32,372 nt of DNA from Actinomycetota bacterium (GCA_026392845.1 JAPLBJ010000053.1:1-32372); one strand, 5' to 3'; positions 9,092 to 18,360 are shown, counted from the first letter of the stretch. A program made the numbers and translations. The notes: generated by a model from the sequence alone, not told the origin.

Positions 9092-11428
9092 GTGCCGAAA
9101 TCTTGGACCGATGGCGCACCAGAACCTGTTGCGTTGCAAGATCACGCACATGTAAGTGATCCACTTTCCTACAGAATTAAGCGTCGGTTTTTAGGCGGTG
9201 CGCTCAATCGACATTCACTAGGCCATCAGCGTTTAGGAAAGCGTTACGCCCTCGGAATTCTCTCATCTGACTGTATTTCTTCTTCCGCTTATGGCAGCGA
9301 ACAAATTTTGATTGCTTTACTACCTGCATTTGGATTAGCTGCATTTGCAATTTTGATGCCAATGACAGCAATCGTGCTAGTAATTTTATTAATTATTACT
9401 CTTTCTTACAGAAACGTAATTGATGTTTACACCAAAACTGGTGGTGCATACATTGTTGCAAGAGATAACTTTGGTCCAGTTGTTGCACAAATTGCAGCAG
9501 TCGCACTCATGCTTGATTACATCGTAACTCTTGCAATCCAAGCTGCCGCCGGCGTTGCAGCAATCATTTCCACATTTCCTGGGCTGATAAGTTGGAAAAT
9601 GCCTATGATTTTTGCAGTCATTATTCTGCTTACTTACGGAAATTTGCGTGGAGTCAAAGAGGCAGGCAAGGCATTTGCATTTCCGACTTATTTCTTCGTT
9701 GGATGTATGGCAATTGTTTTTACGATGGGATTGTATAAACAATTTTCTGGAACACTTGTTCGTCTTTCAACAGATCAACCAGGTGCAGTTGAGATTGGGC
9801 AGGAACAAGGATTACTTACATTTGCTGCGATCTTTATTTTGCTTCGCGCCTTTGCTAATGGTGGCTCTTCTCTTACTGGTCTAGAAGCCATCTCAGATGG
9901 AGTTGCGCTATTCAAGACCCCGGAACATGTAAATGCACGCAGAACGCTTGTGCTCATGAGTGCAATTCTTGGAACACTCGTTCTTGGAGTTTCATGGTTT
10001 GCACACAAGATTCATGCCGTTCCCTATGAATCAGGAACACCTACTCTTATCTCTCAAGTTGCAAAAGTAATTGTGGGCGATGGCGCGTTTGGTCAATTTA
10101 TGTTCGTGATGGTGCAGCTCGCAACAATGCTTATTCTCTTTGCCGGTGCAAATACAACGTATAGCGCTTTTCCTCTTTTGGTAAATTTTGTAGCATCAGA
10201 TGGCTATCTCCCACGCCAACTGACAAAACGTGGACACCGCTTAGCATTTTCAAATGGAATTCTTCTTCTGTCAGGTGGTGGCTTATTCCTCGTTGTCTTT
10301 ACTGCAGGAGCTGTTGAACACTTAGTCGCGTTTTATGCACTCGGAGTATTTACAGGATTTACTTTGGCGGGCTTTGGTATGGCACGACATTCACTTCGAA
10401 ACCGCCCAGAATCCTGGCGCTTCAAAGTATTTATAAATACTTTGGCAGGCAGTATTTCTTTCATCGTTGTAATTATTTTCTCAATTGTAAAATTCAGTGA
10501 AGGTGCGTGGTTAGTACTTATTACGGCACCAATACTCGTGATGATTTTCTTGCGTTTGCGTAGGCAATATACTCGCGAACAAAATGCTCTGGCTGTCAAG
10601 CAAGAAAATGAACGCGCAACGTCAATTGCACGCCATGATGTAACCGTTCTTGTTGACAATGTGGATCTAGCTACAGTTGGCGCAGTGCGTTATGCGCGCT
10701 CACTCAAACCTAGAAATCTTGCTGCCGTGCACTTTGTAATAGATGATCGCCGTGCAGAAGCAATTGCAAAAGCCTGGGCAGAATCCGATGCACTCGATGA
10801 TGTGGCCCTAGAACTTATCGATTGCCCTGATCGCAGACTTCCAAATTCGGCACTCGATTATGCAATTAGAATGACTGAAAAAAAGGATGTAGAACTTACA
10901 CTTCTATTACCTCGTCGTTCATATTCACGGCTTCTCGGTAGATTGTTACACGATCAAACTGCTGAAGAAATTGCAGCACCAATCTCACAATTAAGTCGAG
11001 TCGTGGCAACGATTGTGCCCTTTGATGTAAATAAAATTACATCAGGACAAGGTATAACTACTCATACCGTTGATGTTCAAAAACTTCCTGAAGAAAAAAA
11101 GGTTGTGACCAAGCCAGTTACGCCACCAATTACTATTGAACCAATTAGTCATTATGCAGAAGACCTGACACCTATTGGCAAAATTCAATGGCGTAAACGT
11201 GCACATGTGCAAGGGCAAGTAACATCTATTAAGACTGCCGCAAGTGGTTCAGCGCCATTGCTTCATGTTGAACTATGGGATGAAACTGGTGGTGTAACTC
11301 TTCACTTTATTGGTCGGCGCGAAATTTCTGGCCTCGAAGTTGGCTCGCAACTTCGAGCAGAGGGAATGGTTGGCGAAGAAGATGGTTCGCTGACAATTCT
11401 AAATCCGTCATACGAACTTCTTATTTAG
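9092..11428 (+). CDS. APC-family permease with cytosolic USP-like and C-terminal OB-fold domains
   Basis: Probable amino-acid/cation-type APC transporter in the membrane. GTG start with ribosome site AAAGGAG seven bases upstream. Residues ~50-490 hold about 12 hydrophobic segments, beginning with the family-typical SSDCISSSAYGSEQIL. Residues ~510-645 form a soluble region like a universal-stress-type domain (DVTVLVDNVDLATVGAVRYA). A proline-rich linker (KPVTPPITIEP) leads to a final ~85-residue OB-fold (HVQGQVTSI...LWDETGGVTLHFIGR...NPSYELL). That last domain resembles the small OB-fold protein (Rv2694c type) normally encoded as a separate gene near an APC permease (Rv2690c type) in other Actinobacteria. 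The 778 residues exceed the usual ~650. Substrate unknown. Confidence 0.88.
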   Translation: MPKSWTDGAPEPVALQDHAHVSDPLSYRIKRRFLGGALNRHSLGHQRLGKRYALGILSSDCISSSAYGSEQILIALLPAFGLAAFAILMPMTAIVLVILLIITLSYRNVIDVYTKTGGAYIVARDNFGPVVAQIAAVALMLDYIVTLAIQAAAGVAAIISTFPGLISWKMPMIFAVIILLTYGNLRGVKEAGKAFAFPTYFFVGCMAIVFTMGLYKQFSGTLVRLSTDQPGAVEIGQEQGLLTFAAIFILLRAFANGGSSLTGLEAISDGVALFKTPEHVNARRTLVLMSAILGTLVLGVSWFAHKIHAVPYESGTPTLISQVAKVIVGDGAFGQFMFVMVQLATMLILFAGANTTYSAFPLLVNFVASDGYLPRQLTKRGHRLAFSNGILLLSGGGLFLVVFTAGAVEHLVAFYALGVFTGFTLAGFGMARHSLRNRPESWRFKVFINTLAGSISFIVVIIFSIVKFSEGAWLVLITAPILVMIFLRLRRQYTREQNALAVKQENERATSIARHDVTVLVDNVDLATVGAVRYARSLKPRNLAAVHFVIDDRRAEAIAKAWAESDALDDVALELIDCPDRRLPNSALDYAIRMTEKKDVELTLLLPRRSYSRLLGRLLHDQTAEEIAAPISQLSRVVATIVPFDVNKITSGQGITTHTVDVQKLPEEKKVVTKPVTPPITIEPISHYAEDLTPIGKIQWRKRAHVQGQVTSIKTAASGSAPLLHVELWDETGGVTLHFIGRREISGLEVGSQLRAEGMVGEEDGSLTILNPSYELLI

Positions 11429-11431
11429 TAT

Positions 11432-11521
11432 TGGCGGTGGCGGTGGGATTTGAACCCACGGTTGAGTTTCCCCAACACACGCTTTCGAGGCGTGCTCTTT
11501 TGGCCGCTCAGACACGCCACC
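11432..11521 (-). tRNA. tRNA-Ser (anticodon CGA)
   Basis: A 90-nt class II tRNA with encoded CCA. The acceptor arms GGTGGCG and CGCCACC pair fully. The anticodon arm CACGC/GCGTG with loop CTCGAAA gives anticodon CGA (reads UCG). There is a long variable arm and a GGTTCAAATCC T-loop. A TATCGT (11529-11534) seven bases before its 5' end may be a -10 box of its own. Otherwise it lies 23 bases after tadA on the same strand. Confidence 0.96.
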
Positions 11522-11544
11522 AGAGATGACGATACATCAATACT

Positions 11545-11997
11545 TTAGTGTCGTTGATTTTTGAAAAAATCTTGCAACAACTTAGATGATTCCTCAGCCA
11601 ATACGCCGGTGCGTACTTCTACTTTATGAAGTGAGCGCGAGTCACGAAGTAGATCCCACATCGAACCTACTGCCCCAGCTTTTTCATCCCAGGCACCAAA
11701 AACAAGTGTAGATATTCTCGATTGAGCAATCGCACCAGCACACATTGCACATGGTTCAAGAGTGACAACGAGTGTGCAGCCATCAAGTCGCCAAGTTCCA
11801 AGTGATTCTGCTGCAGCACGAATGGCCACGATTTCTGCATGCGCTGTTGGATCACCAAGATCTTCTCGTTCATTACATCCTTGAGAGATAATTTCATTAT
11901 TTACATTTAGGACAATTGCACCTACTGGTACATCACCTGTACGTAGCGCTTCTTGCGCAACAGCTAGAGCTGTTCGCATTGCTTCTAGATCTTTCAC
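11545..11997 (-). CDS. tadA: tRNA(adenine-34) deaminase
   Basis: Zinc-dependent deaminase that makes inosine at the wobble position of tRNA-Arg(ACG). The 150 residues show the deaminase signature: the zinc ligand and catalytic glutamate in TAHAEIVAIR and the two cysteine ligands in PCAMCAGAI, with the typical LVFGAWDEKAGAVGS afterwards. The ATG overlaps the end of the acidic partner gene by four bases, so the two are translated together. A serine tRNA follows. Confidence 0.95.
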   Translation of the reverse strand: MKDLEAMRTALAVAQEALRTGDVPVGAIVLNVNNEIISQGCNEREDLGDPTAHAEIVAIRAAAESLGTWRLDGCTLVVTLEPCAMCAGAIAQSRISTLVFGAWDEKAGAVGSMWDLLRDSRSLHKVEVRTGVLAEESSKLLQDFFKNQRH

Positions 11998-12545
11998 AGA
12001 CCGATTAACTCTGCAAACTTTTCGCCAAAGCCTAGGCGTGCTGCAATTGCTTCAAGTTGCTCGTCAGGAAATAATTCTTCATCTGCACAAATTGCTCTGA
12101 GCTCCATCTGGTTCATTCCTAGATCAGAAAAAATATCTAAGTTTCCAACAGGAAAGCTTTCGTCATCGTCTTCAGGCATTGGCAAATCTGCAATCTCTAA
12201 GAATTCTTCTGCAACTTCATAATCAAGGGCACAGGTTGCATCGCTAAGAAATAGAGAAATTTGTGTTCCTAAAACTCTAATCAACATGAAAAATTCTTCA
12301 TCAATTGCGATCAGGGCGAGTGCTCCGCCATTTGTTTGTTGTGATTTAAGGCGAGTAATTATTTGTGGAATATCGTGCGCATCTGGAAGTGCAGCAAGTG
12401 TCCAACGTCCATCTTCATGCCACGCAGCAACAGCAATGTCACCTTCATCTGTGAGGTGGGTCTCTGGTTCAGATTCATTGTCGATTTCTTCTAAGTCGTC
12501 GAACTCTTCAATTTCATCATCGTGATCGTCTAACAAATCTGCCAT
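11994..12545 (-). CDS. TadA-associated acidic protein (tRNA adenosine deaminase-associated)
   Basis: Belongs to a small actinobacterial family known mainly for sitting beside tadA; the biochemical role is not established. The 183-residue protein starts with a strongly acidic stretch (MADLLDDHDDEIEEFDDLEEID), then a folded region (residues ~35-120, WTLAALPDAHDIPQIITRL and EEFFMLIRVLG), another acidic segment, and a C-terminal part (PDEQLEAIAARLGFGEKFAELIG). A ribosome site AAAGGGGG precedes the ATG. It is divergent from upp. Its tight coupling with tadA suggests a partner or substrate-handling role, but that is inference. Confidence 0.85.
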   Translation of the reverse strand: MADLLDDHDDEIEEFDDLEEIDNESEPETHLTDEGDIAVAAWHEDGRWTLAALPDAHDIPQIITRLKSQQTNGGALALIAIDEEFFMLIRVLGTQISLFLSDATCALDYEVAEEFLEIADLPMPEDDDESFPVGNLDIFSDLGMNQMELRAICADEELFPDEQLEAIAARLGFGEKFAELIGL

Positions 12546-12581
12546 TTCACACCCCCTTTCGCATGCTCATAGTTTCACTTA

Positions 12582-12609
12582 TTGAATGAGAAAGAAAGCC
12601 CTGTAAGGT
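12582..12609 (+). promoter_or_regulatory. Candidate upp promoter, leaderless type
   Basis: TTGAAT (12582-12587) and TAAGGT (12604-12609) stand 16 bp apart, and the -10 ends seven bases before the upp ATG. That spacing would put the transcript start at or next to the ATG. The same bases also give a ribosome-like GGAAG, so a leadered transcript from further upstream is possible. Confidence 0.35.
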
Positions 12610-12616
12610 AGGAAGC

Positions 12617-13255
12617 ATGAAAGTACATGTTGCCGACCATCCTTTAATTTCGCATAAATTGACGGTCCTGCGTGACGAAAGGACTGATTCGCCAACTTTC
12701 CGGCGACTAGTCGAAGAACTTGTAACTCTGCTGGCATATGAAGCAACGCGCGATGTGCGAACAGTAAATGTAAAAATAACCACCCCTGTTACAAAAACAG
12801 AGGGTAAGAAGATGGCCGAACCTCGTCCTGTTGTAGTGCCCATTCTTCGCGCTGGTCTTGGAATGCTTGAAGGTATGGCAAAACTTGTGCCTACTGCCGA
12901 AATCGGATTTCTTGGAATGGTTCGCGATGAAAAGACATTGCAAGCAAGTACATATGCAAATCGCCTACCTGAAGATCTTTCTGGTCGTCAATGTTTTGTT
13001 TTAGATCCCATGCTTGCAACCGGTGGAACTCTTATCGCTGCATTTCACTTTCTCATAGATCTTGGTGCAACCGATATCACTGCGATTTGTATTCTCGCAG
13101 CACCTGAAGGCATCACAGCAGTTGAAAAAGAATTTGCTAATAGCAAAGTGCCAATCACTCTCGTTACTGGTGCACTTGATGAAAAACTAAACGAACATGG
13201 TTACATTGTTCCTGGACTCGGCGATGCCGGTGATCGACTATACGGAGTTGTCTAG
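12617..13255 (+). CDS. upp: Uracil phosphoribosyltransferase
   Basis: Salvages uracil to UMP with PRPP. The 212 residues have normal length. They show the conserved N-terminal [22 protein letters not shown], the [10 protein letters not shown] uracil/PRPP region, the PRPP loop [12 protein letters not shown], and the C-terminal [15 protein letters not shown]. Its TAG is directly followed by the ATG of the malic enzyme, so the two form an operon. Confidence 0.97.
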   Translation: MKVHVADHPLISHKLTVLRDERTDSPTFRRLVEELVTLLAYEATRDVRTVNVKITTPVTKTEGKKMAEPRPVVVPILRAGLGMLEGMAKLVPTAEIGFLGMVRDEKTLQASTYANRLPEDLSGRQCFVLDPMLATGGTLIAAFHFLIDLGATDITAICILAAPEGITAVEKEFANSKVPITLVTGALDEKLNEHGYIVPGLGDAGDRLYGVV

Positions 13256-14632
13256 ATGGCATCCACTAGCCCCGGCTATGGAATTACAATTCGCGTCGAA
13301 GGTCACCCTTCTAGCCAGCCAGTAGCACTTGCAACTGCAGTAATTACTGGCGCAGGTGCAACCATTACCGCACTCGATGTTGTTGAATCATTGTTAGAAA
13401 AAGTTGTCATAGATATTACCTGCGACACTATTGATGCTTCGCACGCAGATGAAATCACCAAGGCAATTGATAAGAAGCCAGAACTGACAGTTCGCAAAGT
13501 TAGCGATCGTACATTCTTGTTACACCTTGGTGGAAAAATTGAGATTCAATCTAAAGTTCCCCTGAAGACTCGTGATGATTTATCTCGTGCCTATACGCCT
13601 GGAGTTGCGCGCATTTGTCAGGCTATTGCTGATGATCCAGCAGATGCTCGTCGCCTCACAATCAAGCGAAATACTGTCGCCGTAGTAACAGATGGCTCTG
13701 CTGTGCTCGGGCTTGGAAATATTGGACCAGCTGCTGCACTTCCAGTGATGGAAGGAAAGGCTGCACTCTTCAAGCGTTTTGCAGATGTTGATGCATGGCC
13801 AGTCTGTATCGATTCCCAAGATGTTGATGAAATCGTTCGCACGGTTCAATTGATTGCTCCCGTTTATGGCGGTATAAATCTAGAAGATATCTCTGCTCCC
13901 CGTTGCTTTGAAATCGAACGTCGCTTGCGCGATCTATTGGATATTCCTGTCTTTCATGATGATCAACATGGCACTGCAATCGTTGTTTCTGCAGCGCTAA
14001 GAAACTCACTAAAACTCGTAAAGAAAAATCTCTCAGATGTAAAAATTGTCATGAGTGGCGCTGGAGCAGCGGGTACTGCAATAGCACGCCTACTAATAAA
14101 GAGTGGCGCTAAGAATATTATTGGCTTTGATAAAGATGGCGTTATCTATAGAGATACTAAGAGTGATGATCCAATGCGCACCTGGTTTATAGATAACTGT
14201 AATCCAAGTAATTTCTCTGGAAATATCTCAGATGCAATGAAAGATGCAGATATTTTTATTGGGGTAAGCGCACCTAATGTTATTTCAGAATCTGAAGTTG
14301 CTTCTATGGCAAAGGATTCAATTATATTTGCACTAGCTAACCCAGATCCAGAGATTGATCCAGTTATTGCTCGAAAGTATGCAGCCGTTGTCGCAACGGG
14401 TCGAAGCGATCAACCAAATCAAATAAACAATGTTTTAGCTTTTCCTGGAATTTTTCGAGGCCTTCTAGATGCAAATGCAAGCAAGATTACTGATGAACTT
14501 CTTATCGCAGCTGCGGAAGCCATTGCCGATTGTGTTTCTCCCGAACAACTCAATGCCTCATTTATTGTTCCAAGTGTTTTTGATTCTCACGTTGTCACAG
14601 CCGTTGCTGCTGCAGTAAAGAAGTCAGTGTGA
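13256..14632 (+). CDS. NAD-dependent malic enzyme with N-terminal ACT domain
   Basis: Oxidatively decarboxylates malate to pyruvate, linking the TCA cycle to pyruvate. The 458-residue protein opens with an ACT domain (about 1-85), a putative amino-acid-sensing regulator found on many actinobacterial malic enzymes. The catalytic part has YTPGVARICQAI, the lysine/metal region LGLGNIGPAAALPVMEGKA, the metal site FHDDQHGTAIV, the NAD loop MSGAGAAGTAIARLL, and ALANPDPEIDP near the C-terminus. The start codon abuts the upp stop and the 3' end overlaps the DedA GTG (GTGA). Confidence 0.95.
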   Translation: MASTSPGYGITIRVEGHPSSQPVALATAVITGAGATITALDVVESLLEKVVIDITCDTIDASHADEITKAIDKKPELTVRKVSDRTFLLHLGGKIEIQSKVPLKTRDDLSRAYTPGVARICQAIADDPADARRLTIKRNTVAVVTDGSAVLGLGNIGPAAALPVMEGKAALFKRFADVDAWPVCIDSQDVDEIVRTVQLIAPVYGGINLEDISAPRCFEIERRLRDLLDIPVFHDDQHGTAIVVSAALRNSLKLVKKNLSDVKIVMSGAGAAGTAIARLLIKSGAKNIIGFDKDGVIYRDTKSDDPMRTWFIDNCNPSNFSGNISDAMKDADIFIGVSAPNVISESEVASMAKDSIIFALANPDPEIDPVIARKYAAVVATGRSDQPNQINNVLAFPGIFRGLLDANASKITDELLIAAAEAIADCVSPEQLNASFIVPSVFDSHVVTAVAAAVKKSV

Positions 14633-15234
14633 TTGAGCTTGCAGCATCTTTTGATGCACAATTTTCGACGCTAGCTCCTATTCTCCTTTATCTTTTAGTA
14701 GGGGCAATAATTTTCTTTGAAACAGGTATCTTGCTTGGCTTTTTCTTACCAGGTGATTCGATTCTCTTCAGTGCTGGCCTTGTAGCTGCTGCACACAGTG
14801 AAGCGAATATCCTTATCTTGTTGGTTGTCATATTTATTGCCGCATTTATGGGTGACCAGATCGGTTTTGTCCTTGGACGTTTAGTTGGTCGGCCCTATCT
14901 AGAACGTCATTCTTCACCTCGAATAACGCGAATGATCGAACGCTCAGAACGTTTTTATGAAGAAACGGGGTGGTGGGCAGTTGTTGCCGCACGATTCTTC
15001 CCATGGCTTAGAACATTCGTTCCACCAATTGCTGGAATCTCGCATATGAATTACTACAAATTTCTTAGTGCAAATGCGCTCGGTGCACTCTTGTGGGGTG
15101 TTGGAATTACATTGGCTGGATATTACGCAGCAACGCTACCTTGGGTAAAAACTTGGTCGTACGCGATTGCAGCTTTCTTTATTGGTGCTTCGCTGGTTTC
15201 CGCACTCTGGAACTATTTACGCCACCGGCGATAA
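14629..15234 (+). CDS. DedA-family (SNARE-associated/VTT) membrane protein
   Basis: Polytopic inner-membrane protein of the DedA family; members help lipid-carrier recycling and membrane homeostasis. The 201 residues contain the family pattern FFETGILLGFFLPGDSILFSAG, the G-DQIGF-LGR loop, RFFPWLRTFVPPIAGISHM with the essential arginine, and a final membrane span with a basic tail. The GTG start overlaps the malic-enzyme TGA. The last 56 bases overlap the read-through extension of the convergent DMT pseudogene. Confidence 0.93.
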   Translation: MIELAASFDAQFSTLAPILLYLLVGAIIFFETGILLGFFLPGDSILFSAGLVAAAHSEANILILLVVIFIAAFMGDQIGFVLGRLVGRPYLERHSSPRITRMIERSERFYEETGWWAVVAARFFPWLRTFVPPIAGISHMNYYKFLSANALGALLWGVGITLAGYYAATLPWVKTWSYAIAAFFIGASLVSALWNYLRHRR

Positions 15235-16123
15235 CACCAAGATAAGTCATAACAATTCCACTAATTAGATATGCACTGACGTGAACCCCATTGGTTGGAT
15301 ATAAAATATCGATTACAAGTGAACCAACTAATTGGCCGCCAACACTAAAGAGTGTGAAATTTAGTACACCAAGATGTTGAACAATTGTTGAAGAAAAAGC
15401 AATATAAATAACTCATATTACCCCACCTGTATAAATCCACCATGGACCACTTGGCAACGGAACAAGTTCTATTCTTTTAGCAAGAATCATGACAATGAGC
15501 AGCACTACTAGAAATGTTGAACCCATAATGAAATTAAGCAGAGATGTTGTAAAACTCTGATGTGAATATTCATTTATTTCACCGTTCATTGCTCTTTGAA
15601 TTCCACCAAGTGCGCCTGTCAAAACACCAAGAAATACTGCAAATTTTGAAAGATTGCTCGCATCAAGTCGATCAAAAACCGAGAGCACTACAGCTAAAAC
15701 AGTAATTCCCGCTGCCGCTACTCGACGCTTTGAAAGTAATTTTTTCCCTCCCCCAGTAAGGCCGATGCGATCCACAATTAATGAAGCGGTTGCTTGGCCT
15801 GCGATTGATGCAACTGAAAATATTGCAACACCAATCATTGGAACTATGTGAGTTTGTACAGCAACCCAGGTTCCCCCGAGCATTCCTGCAAAGAGTTTCC
15901 AGCGAGCGATCTTTTTCTCTTGTACCGCTCCTCGTAAATTGCGAATTCCCTCTTTGATAGAAGGATTAAGAAGAGAAATGAAGACAATGATGATTAGTCC
16001 TGAACCAAAAGAGACTAGGGCGGCCTCTAATCCATTGTTGAGTTGATGTGAAAGTTCTCCATTTGCGCGTGCTTGGAGCGCAATTAGTACACCTGATAGC
16101 GCCGCCAGAAAATCAAGACGCAT
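15179..16123 (-). pseudogene. DMT-2 (YdcZ/DUF606-type) transporter interrupted by an in-frame TGA
   Basis: Membrane transporter made of two homologous five-helix halves. From the ATG at 16123 the frame runs 236 residues to a TGA at 15413-15415. The same frame continues without a shift for 77 more codons (VIYIAFSSTIVQHLGVLNF, then GGQLVGSLVIDIL) to a TAA at 15179, giving about 314 residues, the family's normal length. Aligning the second half with the first (LGGTWVAV...IAGQATASLIVD) places the TGA at a glycine, so one G-to-T change in GGA explains it. Without the tail it lacks the last helices. It may be a recent pseudogene, a population variant or a sequence error. The start overlaps the ABC-F stop (TAATG). 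Confidence 0.8.
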
Positions 16124-18336
16124 TAAGCGTGTGTACCGTGGAACTCTCGCTTATCTGCGATCCAATCCATAAGTGCAAAGAGCACTCCGGATGCTACGAA
16201 TGTAATGTGAATAACGATTCTCCATTTAGTGCCTCCGCCAACATGGTCTTGGCCGGAAAGTTCAATAAAGTCTTTAAGGAGTTCGATTACAGATATTGCA
16301 ACGAGTGAGCCGATAAGTTTAATTTTTAGACCGCTGAAATCGATAGTACCCATCCAGTGTGGTCGATCTTTTGATTCCGTTGCAACATCGATTCGAGATA
16401 CAAAGTTTTCATATCCGGCAAAGATAACCATCAGAATCAAGTTCGCAAGAAGTGTTAGGTCGAGAAGTGCAAGCAAATCAAGTGTAAAAGATTGAGGTGT
16501 TGCTTTATCAATCTTTTCTGCCAGATGAATAAATTCGATTATAAAACGATAACCAAGCAGTGCTAATGCTCCGACAAGGCCCAAATACAAAGGCGCTAAT
16601 AAGAAGCGAGAGCGGAAGAGGATATGAGCTTTTTCCAGTTGCTTTGTAACTTCAAGTAGGCGGCCTGAATCTGAGCCAGCCTCCTGTTGCTCTTTCTCTA
16701 AAGTGGCGATGAGCTCTTTTAGTTTTTCAATCTGGCGCTCTAATCTGACAATATCTTTTTTGATCTGGCGCTGTTCTGCAGCATTCGATTGAGTTTTCTT
16801 GGGTGTGTTAGATGCAATCGCAGCATTGATAGATACTTCACGTTGCTCTAAGTACTCATCGACTCCACGAGGAAGATCTCGAACTTCCTTATCTCCAAGT
16901 AAACCCACAAAGCGATCGCAAACTCTTTCTAAAAAGAATCTATCGTGAGAAATCACAAGAAGTGTTCCGGTGTAACTATCAAGCAAATCTTCTAGTTCGT
17001 TTAGAGTTTCAATATCGAAATCATTCGTAGGTTCATCCAGTAATAAAACATTGGGGCTATCCATCAACAAACGCGTGAGTTGCAGGCGTCGTCTTTCTCC
17101 GCCCGATAAGTCACCGACTGGTGTCCACTGAGAATCGCGATCAAAGCCAAGTCTTTCGCACAATTGCGAGGCAGAAAGTGATTTGCCTTTACCTAATTCA
17201 ATATGGTTTGCAACCTTTTCAACTGCTTCAAGTACGCGCCACGTTGGGTCCAGCTCAGTGAGGTGTTGAGTAAGAAATGCAGATGCAACTGTTATTCCTG
17301 TAACTAATTTGCCACCACTTGGTTTTAGCTCGCCAGCTAATGTACGCATCAGAGTTGTTTTACCCGCGCCATTTACGCCAACAATTCCTATTCGATCACC
17401 TGGACCGACATTCCACGTTAGGTTATCTATGAGTTCTTTATCGCCAATTTTTACTTGCATATGGTGTGCTTCATACACAGTATTTCCTAAACGATTGTGA
17501 GCAAATTTCAGTAGCTCAGTTTTATCACGAGGGGCTGGTTCGGCTGAAATAAGTTCATTAGCGGCATCTATGCGAAATTTTGGTTTTGTTGTTCGTGCAG
17601 GTGCTCCACGTCGTAACCATGCCAATTCTTTTCGAATTAATGCATTACGTCGACCATCAAGTACTGAAGCCTGGCGGGATCTTTCTGCTTTTGCTAATAC
17701 ATAGGCAGAATATCCACCGTCGTATTCTTCAATTTTCCCACCAACTACTTCCCACGTTCTATCTGTGACTGCATCTAGGAACCAACGATCGTGAGTTACA
17801 ACCGCAACGGCTAAGTTTTTTCGATTATTCAGATGTTGTGCAAGCCATGCAACGCCTTCAACATCTAAGTGGTTCGTTGGTTCATCAAGCAAAATTAAGT
17901 CAAGGTTTGCAATAAGTAACTTTGCAAGACCTACGCGTCTTTTCTCTCCACCTGATAATGATTCAAATTTTCTTTCAAATAAATGATCATCAAATCCGCC
18001 AAAGAGACCAGTAAAGACTTCACGAATACCTGCATCGCTTGCCCATTCATGAGTTGCTGTATCGCCAAGAACAACATCGCGAACAGTACTTTCAGGATCT
18101 GCGTAATCAATCTGTGAAAGAATTCCAATATGCGCGGAGTTTGATCGTGTAACACGTCCACTATCAGGTGATTCAATCCCAGCGATGACTTTCATAAGTG
18201 TGCTTTTGCCGCAACCATTTCGGCCAACAATGCCGATTCGATCGCCTTCAGATATACCAATAGAGACGCTATTTAATAGGGCTTTGATATCAAAGGCCTT
18301 AGAGACCTCTTCAATGTTTACAACGTTGCGCGCCAC
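16123..18336 (-). CDS. ABC-F ATPase (Uup-like) fused to a UPF0114/YqhA-type membrane domain
   Basis: Residues 1-~566 are a complete two-cassette ABC-F protein. Walker A motifs are GRNGCGKST (38-46) and GVNGAGKTT, signatures LSGGEKRR and LSGGERRR, Walker B LILLDEPTNHLD and VLLLDEPTNDFD. There is an inter-domain linker with LRRGAPARTTKPK, and a coiled-coil tail (~520-566) like Uup. ABC-F proteins act in the cytosol on ribosomes or DNA. From about residue 567 the frame runs without a stop into a ~170-residue UPF0114/YqhA domain (SRFLLAPLYLGL, LLALLDLTLLANLILMVIFAGYENFVS, HITFVASGVLFALMDW) with about four membrane spans. No ATG, GTG or TTG lies at the junction, so the membrane part is expressible only as a fusion. 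Starts with GTG without a clear ribosome site. Confidence 0.9.
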   Translation of the reverse strand: MARNVVNIEEVSKAFDIKALLNSVSIGISEGDRIGIVGRNGCGKSTLMKVIAGIESPDSGRVTRSNSAHIGILSQIDYADPESTVRDVVLGDTATHEWASDAGIREVFTGLFGGFDDHLFERKFESLSGGEKRRVGLAKLLIANLDLILLDEPTNHLDVEGVAWLAQHLNNRKNLAVAVVTHDRWFLDAVTDRTWEVVGGKIEEYDGGYSAYVLAKAERSRQASVLDGRRNALIRKELAWLRRGAPARTTKPKFRIDAANELISAEPAPRDKTELLKFAHNRLGNTVYEAHHMQVKIGDKELIDNLTWNVGPGDRIGIVGVNGAGKTTLMRTLAGELKPSGGKLVTGITVASAFLTQHLTELDPTWRVLEAVEKVANHIELGKGKSLSASQLCERLGFDRDSQWTPVGDLSGGERRRLQLTRLLMDSPNVLLLDEPTNDFDIETLNELEDLLDSYTGTLLVISHDRFFLERVCDRFVGLLGDKEVRDLPRGVDEYLEQREVSINAAIASNTPKKTQSNAAEQRQIKKDIVRLERQIEKLKELIATLEKEQQEAGSDSGRLLEVTKQLEKAHILFRSRFLLAPLYLGLVGALALLGYRFIIEFIHLAEKIDKATPQSFTLDLLALLDLTLLANLILMVIFAGYENFVSRIDVATESKDRPHWMGTIDFSGLKIKLIGSLVAISVIELLKDFIELSGQDHVGGGTKWRIVIHITFVASGVLFALMDWIADKREFHGTHA

Positions 18337-18354
18337 GGTAGGAGAGCGTACCTT
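18326..18354 (+). promoter_or_regulatory. Candidate kynU promoter, leaderless type
   Basis: TTGCGC (18326-18331) and TACCTT (18349-18354) are 17 bp apart. The -10 ends six bases before the kynU ATG, leaving no room for a ribosome site. The promoter overlaps the first codons of the divergent ABC-F gene; the two start codons are only 24 bases apart. Confidence 0.4.
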
Positions 18355-18360
18355 TGAAGC

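Noticed and set aside
15413-15415. TGA recoded as an amino acid (glycine code or selenocysteine)
   Set aside because: Many genes in the window end at TGA with a start codon overlapping it (fcl, asd, kynU, nagA), so TGA is a normal stop here; no SECIS-like element is evident and relatives are expected to have glycine, not selenocysteine.
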